A DNA stretch of 64,000 nt from JANXQG01 sp964615095 (lineage in GTDB: Bacteria; Planctomycetota; Planctomycetia; Pirellulales; Thermoguttaceae). The first letter of the stretch is position 1, and every line of letters starts with the position of its first letter. A model generated the notes under the pieces. The model saw only the letters and a program-made list of their open reading frames with translations. It was not told where the DNA came from and made no database searches. The position numbers and the translations under genes are program-made. This document shows, piece by piece, positions 29,701 to 38,700 of the stretch. The stretch lies in the NCBI GenBank assembly GCA_964615095.1, contig CAZTPX010000025.1:1-64000 (forward strand), given 5' to 3'.

Positions 29701-32700
29701 GCAAGAAATTGCCCAGGCCAGCACGACCCCAGCGACTGCGGAACCGCTGCCGCGGATCGTACGGGTTGGAAGCGTACAACGGCCCGAAAGCCCGAAAGGC
29801 AACTGCCGCTTCCTTCGCTGCCGGGCGGCGAAGATCGCCAGCAGGGCGCCGGTGGCTAATAAGACCAGCGTTCCCGGTTCGGGAACCGCAGCCGCGCCGG
29901 ATGCAGCGGCAAGCGGCGATGCTGCCGCCGGCGCGGCGCCGGCCGCGGGATCGAAGATAAACGTCGCGCCCGCGCCGATGGTCAAGCGAGTGCCGTCGGG
30001 AAGGGACATGGCGTTGGTCACTTCGAGCCTCCCGGCGTCGACGTACGTGCCGCCGAGGTAGCTGTCGGACCCGCTGAGCACGAGTGTGCCGGGGCCCATC
30101 TTCACCAGGTCGCCCGGTCCGCTGATCGGGCTGGGCACGCTCAAGGAAGAACCCGACGTGTCGAAGATCGCGCCGCTGCCCGAGGAACCCATGACGATCG
30201 GCAGCGAGAAGGTAACTCCGCCGGCTAGGCCCGTCAGGCTTCCACCCGTGATGTTCAATGAGCTCGAGCCGAAACCTTGGAGGATGCTGGGCACGACGAG
30301 CAAACCGCCGAAAAGATTGTAGGTGCCGCTCGATCCGGGATTCGTGCCGAGATACAGGGCGCTGGCGATCGTGTTCGTGCCGCCCGTCTGAGTGAACGTG
30401 CCTGAACCGGAGCAGCCCACGTACTCGTTGGTTGCCGCTATTTGCCCCGTTCCGCTGAGATTATAGACGCCGCCGCTGACCACCAGCGCCGAGACTTGCA
30501 GATAGCCGCCGGGTTGATTCACCGCGCCGCCGCTGACCGTCGCGCTGCCGGCCAAGGTAATCTTGCCGCTCAAACCCAACGTCCCCGAGCCGGTCTTGTC
30601 CAGCGAGAGCTGGCCAGCCGTGTCTTGCATCGTTCCCGAAAAGGTGCCGGACGTGTCGTCATTGCCCACGGTCAAGGAACCGTTGCCGGAAAGATTGTCG
30701 ATGGTGCCGCTGCCAATGAGCGGGCCAACGTTCAGGCTGAAGCCGTGGATATCCAGCGTGCCGCCGTTGACGGCCAGGGGCGCGGCGGGCAGCCCGAGGG
30801 CGGAGTTGTGGCCCGTTTGCAGCACTCCCGCGTTGAGCGTCGTCCCCCCGCCGTAGCTGTTCGAGCCCGCCAGGACCAGCGTGCCGGGGCCGTTTATGGT
30901 CAGCCCATAGCTGTTGCCAGTGATACTGCTCGCCGCGACAAACGCCAGCGTGCCGGTGTTGCTGATCGCTAGATTATCCGCCAGAGCTACCGGGGCGTTT
31001 ACGATGTAGGCACCGTCGGTGACGGTGATCGTCGCATCGCTGCCGGCGTTATTGAGTGTGAGCGTATTGCTCCCCACGCCGCTCAACGTGTAACCGGTCG
31101 TGGCACTCGCGGAATTCCCGAGCAACAGCGTGCCGATGGTTTGCGGGGCGTCGATCGTGACGGTCAGCGGCAAACTCGTTGGCACGTTGATCGTGGCCGC
31201 CGCACCCGCGGCGTTGGGCACGCCGCCTGTCCACTTGCTCGCGTCGCTCCAGTTCCCGCTGACGGACGCGGCCCAAACGCTGCCCGCGACGATGTCCAGT
31301 TGCGTGGCGTTGTAGACCAGCCGGTCCCCACCGGGCAGTCCCGTAATTGTGGAGAAGGCGCCCGATTCGGAACCGTAGGACATCAACTCGCCGGGGCCGG
31401 TGACGCCGGAGAGGTTCAGTGTTCCGGCCAGGTTCGCGGCATTGGTGACGGTGAGAAGGTTGCCGGATTGGAGGTTAATCGCGCCGGCCGAGCCCATCGT
31501 GAGCGACTTGACGGTCTGCGGGCCGACGGTGACGTCCAGCGTGCCGCCAATGACGACGTGATCGGAGTTGGGCGAGAGGGCGTTTGCCGCGCCGGCCGCC
31601 AGCACGCCGCCGAAGACAGTCGTCGGGCCGGTGTGGACGTTATTGCCGCTGATTGTCAGCGTATTCGGGCCGATCTTGTCCAGTCCGCCGCTGCCGGTAA
31701 GGGCACCCGAGAGTCCGATGTTCCCGCCCGTAGTATCGATGGTCGCGGGCCCGCCGCTGCCGGTCAATGTCATGTTCATTGACGAGGTCCACGGCGCCGT
31801 TGACTCAATCGTTCCACCGCCGAAATTGAAAGTGGCCGCCCCGCCTTCGCCGCTGGGGCCTTGCGCAAGCATGAGCAGGCCGCCGTTGAGATTGTAGGTC
31901 CCGTTGGCGCCGCTATCCTCGCCGATCACGAAAGCGCCCGCCACCACATGCGTCCCGCCGGTTTGGGTGAAAGTGCCGGTGCATGGGGAACCCCAGTAGG
32001 CATACGCGATGACCTCGCTGGCTGTGCTCAGCAGGCCGCTGTTGAGGTTGTACGTCCCGCTGCCCCATCCGCCGCTGACGTTAAGATAGCTCGAAACCGT
32101 ATGCGTCCCGCCGGATTGGGTAAAGGTACAGGCGGTTGACTGGCCAATGTCCTCGCTCGTGACGGCAAGGAGGCCGCCGCTGAGGTTGTAAATACCGCTG
32201 CCGCCCCAGGGGTTCCCCAGCGTCAGGCCGCCAGGGCCAACCGAGTTGGTCCCACCCGACTGCACAAAGCTACCGCTGCCGGGGAGGCCGCCGACGGAGA
32301 ATCCGCCCAACTGCTCGCCACCGGAAAGGGCGAGAAGAAGACCGCCGCTGAGGTTATACGCTCCCGTGCCGCCCAGCGCGCTTCCGAGATCAAAGGAGTT
32401 CGAAACCGAGTTGGTTCCGGCCGACTGCAGGAAGCTGCCGCTGCCGGACACGCCGACGGACATGCTCGACCACGACGACTGGCCATTTCCGTACAAGTTG
32501 TACGTGCCGCCGTCAACAATCCCTACCACGGCCTGCACGATGCCAGCCGTATGGTTGACGGTGCCGCCGCTGACCGTGAGCGTGCCGGCCAAATTGACGT
32601 TTCCAGTTAGGGCGAGCATGCCAGCGCCGACCTTCGTCAGCGAGAGTTGCCCGGCGGTGTTCTGCATGGTGCCCGAAAAAGTGCTGGATGCGTTACCGTT

Positions 32701-35700
32701 GCCTACGGTCAAAGTGCCGTTGCCGGACAAGTTGTCGATGGTGCCGTTGCCGCTGAGCGGGCCGACGTTTACGCTATAGCCGTGTACGTCGAGCGTTCCA
32801 CTGCTGACCGTCAAGGCCGCGGTGCTCGCGCCCAGCGGGGAATTATTCCCTGCCTGGACAACCCCAGCGTCGATGATCGTGCCGCCACTGTAGGTATTCG
32901 AAGCCGCAAGGATCAGCGTGCCGCTGGCACCATTCATGGTCAACGAGTAGCCGCTGCCGTTATCTGTGATGCTGCTGCCGCTACCGAAGGCGAGCGTCCC
33001 GCTGCCGCTCACCACGAGGTTGTCGGCCAGCAGCACCGGCGCATTGATGGCGTGACTGCCGTTGGCAACCGAGATCGTTGCCCCGCTGCCCGAGTTGTTC
33101 AAGGTCAGCGTATTGCTGCCGGAGTCGTGCAGGATATAGCCGGTCGTGGCGCTGGCCGAATTGCCAAATTGCAAGCTGCCGACCGTCTGCGGGGCGTCGA
33201 GCGTGATGGTAATGGGCGACGTGGTCGGACCATTGATCACCGCCGCGGCACCCGCACCGTTCGGCACGCTGTTGGGCAACCAGTTGCTTGCCGTGTTCCA
33301 GCTTCCGCCGCCATTGACGTTCCAGGTCCCGCTCGATACGACGTTGCCGGAGACGATCAGGTCAAGGTCCACAGTGGGCGAGTCCACGAACGAAAGCGAG
33401 TACGTTTCCCCGTTTGGCGGAGTCGGCAGTGTGAAGCCATATCCAGTGCCGCTCGACGACAATACGCCCACATTCGCAAACAGCCGATAATCGCCCGGCG
33501 TCGTCGGGTTGGCGCCGAAGGTGATCGTGGCGCCGTTGACACACAGCAACGAGCCGTTCAGGTTGATCAGGTCGCCGCCATAAATGTTGTTGCCATTGGA
33601 GGCCGTGCCGATCGGCGTGGTCTGGTTCAGGTTGAAGACCAGCGTCGTGTAGGCGTTGATGAACAGCCCGCTGTTGAAGTTCTGGGAGTTCACGCCGCCG
33701 TTGAAGTTCAAGGTACCGTACTGTCCGGCAGGCAGCCCCGCTCCCGGAGCGATCGTATGTGGACCGCTGCCCGCATATACCCAGCCGCTAACGGTGCCGC
33801 CGAAAGTCGTCCCGGCCAGCGTGCCGCCGTTGAGTGTCAGGGTGTTCGTACCGGTTGCCGAACCGTTGGGGCCGTTGGTCAGCACCAGCATGCCCGCGTT
33901 GAGCGTCGTGGCGCCCGCATAAGTGTTGCTGCCGGAAAGGGTCAGCGTGCCTGCGCCCACCTTCGTCAGTCCGCCGGCGCCGGTCAGGCTGCCGCCGTAG
34001 GTAGTACACTGGCCGTTTTGGCCCACGTTAAGTGTAACGGGCTCCGCGGCAGCGGTCGTCAGGGCAATATCACCGGGCCCCGCCAAACCGCCCAGGATCG
34101 GGCTGGTGATGCCTGCGGCAAAACTCAAAGCGCCGCTGGAACTCAGGTTGACGGTACTATCTTGCACTGCCAAGGGATGCGCCAGGTTCAGCGTGCCGCC
34201 GCTGATGTTCGTCGTGCCGCCGTAGCTGCTGCTGCCGGAGATGATCAAGATGCCATTGCCGGTCTGCGTGAACCCGTTGCTGTCACCTGCGATTCCGCCC
34301 AGGTTCACGATGTTGGCGTTCTGCACGTCGAAGGTCGGCCCATTGGCGACCGTCGTGCCCGCAAACGTTGTGGTGCTGGGCCCGTTGGTGACGTGCAGCG
34401 TGGTCGCACTGCTTCCGGCACTAGCGCCGATCAATAGGGCGCCGAACGTGGTCACACCACCGGCGACGTTGGTCATGTCGAGAGTGGAATTGCCGTTGAC
34501 GGTTATGGCGTTGCTGAAATTGGGCGAAGTAATTTGACAGACCTGGTCGAGCCCGGTGCCGTTGACCAGTATGTTAGTACCGGTGAGGTCGGAAGTTACC
34601 GTCAATGACTGCCCGCCGCCACCTTGATAGTAGGCGACTTCAATCTGATGATAACCGGCAGTGGTTTCCGTAACGCTGCCGTTCCGCAGGGTCGCGCCCT
34701 GATAGTAGTTGTTGTTCACGACGGTGTTGCCGTCGATGTACAACATGCTGCCGTCGTCGCTGGTGGTCGAGAAGTTCGACGTGCCCGCGGGCAGGTAGAT
34801 GTAGCCCTTGAGGACCACCGTGTAATTGTCCGTATTATTGAATCCGATGTTCCCAAAGGGCGGAACCCCGCTGAAATTCAGGCTGGTGTTACCATTGTAG
34901 GCCGTGGTGCTCGAGCCGGCATAGGCAGCAGAAGACATCCACGCGTTGAGGGCGGCGTTTGTGGTGCCAGCCCCGATGCCGTTGGTACCGGTGCCCGCCT
35001 GACCCGCGTCAGGCGTGTAAAGATACGCGGCCAAGCCAGGCGTGGCGCCCGAGGCCGGCTGGAAGGCGGCGCCCGAGAGATTGATCGGGCCGGTGCCCAC
35101 GTTGGTGCTGGAGGCGGCCAAAGTGCCGCCCGTCACCGTGGTTCCGCCGGCATACGTATTGGGGCCGGTAAGCGTGAGCGTGCCACTGCCAATCTTAGTC
35201 AGGGCACCCCCGCCGCTAATCGTGCCTGCGTAGGTCTGAGCCGCAGGATTGGCGAAGGCCACTGCGGCGTTATTCAGGATGTTGCCCTGGACATAGCCGT
35301 TATTGGCAATGCCGTCGCCGAGTTGCAGCGTGCCGGCAGCCACGGTCGTGCCACCGGTGTACGTATTCGAAGCGGCAAGGATGAGTGTACCTGTGCCCAG
35401 GCTGTCGTTCAGCGTCAGGCTGGTTCCCGCCCCTTGGATCGCGGTGGCGAACGTAACTGTCTGCCCATTGGTGTCGATACTGATCGGCTGGTTGCCGGCG
35501 GTGCTGAAGCGGCCAGAGTAGTCGAACTGGTTGGCGGCCGAGTATTGCAGCGTACCGCCGCCGAAAAGGATGGTGCCGGCGGCATTCGCGGCCTGCGCGC
35601 CGAACGGGCCCGAGACACCGGGGGTTTCCGTAATCCCGGCGTTGAGGATGCCGGCGGTTATCGTGGTGTTGCCAGCGTAGGTGTTGCCGCCACCGAGCGT

Positions 35701-38700
35701 GAGCATGCCGGCGCCAATCTTCGTCATTCCACCCGTGCCCGTCAGGCTGCCGCCGTAGGTAGTACACTGGCCGTTTTGGCCCACGTTGAGCGTGACGGGC
35801 TCCGCGGCAGCGGTCGTCAGGGCAATATTGCCGGGCCCTGCCAAACCGCCCAGGATCGGGCTGGTGATGCCCGCCGCGAAGCTCAGAGCGCCGCTGGAAC
35901 TCAGGTTGACGGTACTATCTTGTACTGCCAGGGGATGGGCCAAGTTCAGCGTGCCGCCGCTGATGGTCGTCGTGCCACTATACGCGCTGGCGCCGTTGAC
36001 GACCAAGGTACCCGTGCCGATCTTGGTGAAGCCGAGGGTGGCGGGGGTTGCCGCCACGGCGCCGGTGTTCACGACATTGCTGCCTTGCACGTCGAACGTC
36101 GCAGGGCCCGTGATCGCCGTGCTGCCGAAGGTAACGGTGGCGGGTCCGTTGGTGACGTGCAACGTGCCTCCGCCGATACCGAGCGCCGCGAACGATGTGC
36201 TGGCGCCGGCGCCGAGCTGCGAGTACAGGGCGCTCATGTCCAACGAAGCGCTGCCGCTGACATTCAAGGTGTTCGTGGTATAGCTGGGGGCGCCGATATT
36301 CGATAGCGCCGAGACGGGCAGGAAGTCCCCGTTGGCGATGGTGCTACCGGGAGGCGCGTAGAAGGCCTCCAAGCCGAAGCCGCCGCCGCCCTCAGAGTAA
36401 CCGATCGTGATTGGATAGTATTGGCCGCCAGTCAAGGTCGCCTGACCTGTGGCCTGAATGTTCCGATATCCGCTCCAGCCCTGGCCGCCACCACCATCGA
36501 CCACGACGGCCGTATCGGAACTGCCGATCCACAGCCGGCTGTTGTCGTCGCTATTTAGGCCGAAGGTATAGGTACCGGTAGTCGGGGCGTAGAAATAACC
36601 GCTGTACTTGGCAAACCAATTGTTAACCTGCGCGCCGGGAACGTTGCCGCCCGCGTTCAGGAACGCGCCATAGCCAAACTGACCAGGGAATAGCGATCCT
36701 TCACCGGTAGTGTCAAAGTCGAAATTCCCCGCGGCGCCATTCATGACGTTGACCGTGATGTTGTTCGTCAAGGCAACGGTCGACGGGAGGATCGAGTTGT
36801 TAAAGGTCGAGAGGCTGGTGGTAGTGATGTAGTTAAAACCGTTGACATTCGGGCCGTAGTACTGGGCGACGAGCCCCGGAACGCTCGTGGGCAGCGGCCG
36901 GAACGTGCCGCCCGCAAGGGTGATGGGACCCAAACCGATGTTGTTGCCGGAGGCGACCAGGATGCCTTGAGCGACCATGGTTCCGCCGGCATACGTATTG
37001 GGGCCGGTAAGCGTGAGCGTGCCACTGCCAATCTTGGTCAGGGCACCCCCGCCGCTAATCGTGCCTGCGTAGGTCTGAGCCGCAGGGTTGGCGAAGGCCA
37101 CTGCGGCATTATTCAGGATGTTGCCCTGGACATAGCCGTTATTGGCAATGCCGTCGCCGACTTGCAGCGTTCCGGCAACCACGGTCGTGCCACCGGTGTA
37201 GGTATTCGAAGCGGCAAGGATCAGCGTGCCCGTGCCTAGACTGTCGTTCAGCGTCAGGGCGCCGGGGCCGGAAAGCGGACCGGAAAGCGTCAGGGGATTG
37301 CCGGCCGTATTGAAAGTCGCTCCGCCGCCATTGGTGCCCAACGTCGCGGGCAGATTGATGGAAAACGCACTGTTTGCCTGAAGCGTACCACCGCTAAAGT
37401 TGAATGCCGCCGATCCCGAACCTTGGCTCAGTGCCGAGAGGACGAGCAGACCGCCATTAAAATTGTAGGTTCCGGCGGCGCCCGCGTTTTGGCCAAGGAC
37501 GATGCTACCAACCGAATGGGTTCCGCCAGACTGCGTGAAGACGCCGGTTCCAGAGTTGCCGACAATCAGATTCGACCACGACAACTGGGCGTTTCCGCTT
37601 AGGTTGTACGTGCCGCCGTCGACGACCCCCATCGCGGCCTGCACGGTACCGGCCGTATGGCTGAGCGCGCCGCCGCTGACCGTAAGCGTCCCCGCGAGGA
37701 TGACGTTTCCGGCAAGGCCGAGTACGCCCGGGCCCGCCATGGTTAGCGAATAGCCGCTGCCATTGTCCGTGATGCTGCTGGCACTACCGAAGGCAAGCGG
37801 CCCGCTGCCGCTGACTGTGAGGTTGTCGGCCAAGACCACGGGCGCGTTGACTGCGTGGCTGCCGTTGGCAACCGTGATCGTTGCGCCGCTACCCGAATTG
37901 TTCAGCGTGAGCGTGTTGGCGCCGCTGCCGATCAATGTGTAGCCCACGCTTGTGCTGGCGGAGTTGCCGAACTGGAGCGTGCCCAGCGTCACCGGCTGGT
38001 CGAGCACGACGGTCACCGCGGCGGTGCTCGCAACGTTCAATACGGCGCCGACGCCGACGGCATTGGGCACACCACCCGTCCACTTGCTGGCATCACTCCA
38101 GTTTCCGTTGATGGGGGCAGTCCAAAGGCTCGGCGCGACGCTATTTCCGGCGGGCGTCAAAACGAACCCATCAGTTTGCCCCTTGGAGTTGATTCCCACA
38201 CCCACGATTTGACCCAAATCATTAATGCCGTATGCATCCTCCAAGATCCAACCGGAAGAGGGAGCAATTAGATTATTCAGGTCTTCCATCGTTCCGCTAT
38301 TGTCGAGAAAGGCGTGATAGTTGCCGCTGCTGTTCTGGGAGGAACCCACAATCTGCCCGCTGCGGTTTATACCGAACGCGTAGCTCGCATTCGTATAGCC
38401 GGGAAGCGTTCCCAGGTCCTGCATCGCTCCACCGTTGTCGAGGAAGGCGTGATAATTGCCGCTGCTGTTCTGGGCGTAACCCACGACCTGCCCACTATCG
38501 TTGATGCCGGATGCTTCGCTGAAAAGCCCACCGAGTGTGCCCAAGTCCTGCATCGTTACACCGTTGTCGATGAAGGCGTGGGTGTAGCCGCTGCTGTTCT
38601 GGGCGTAACCCACGACCAGCCCGCTACTGTTGATTCCGAGGGCGCCGCTGGTTAAGCCGCCAAGCGTGCCCAAGTCATGCATCGTCCCGCTGCCATAGAG

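Noticed and set aside
24000..38200. Repeated units that could be mistaken for a CRISPR array or a diversity-generating element
   Set aside because: The units are in-frame protein repeats of variable length with no constant direct repeat and spacer pattern, and no reverse transcriptase or cas gene is nearby.
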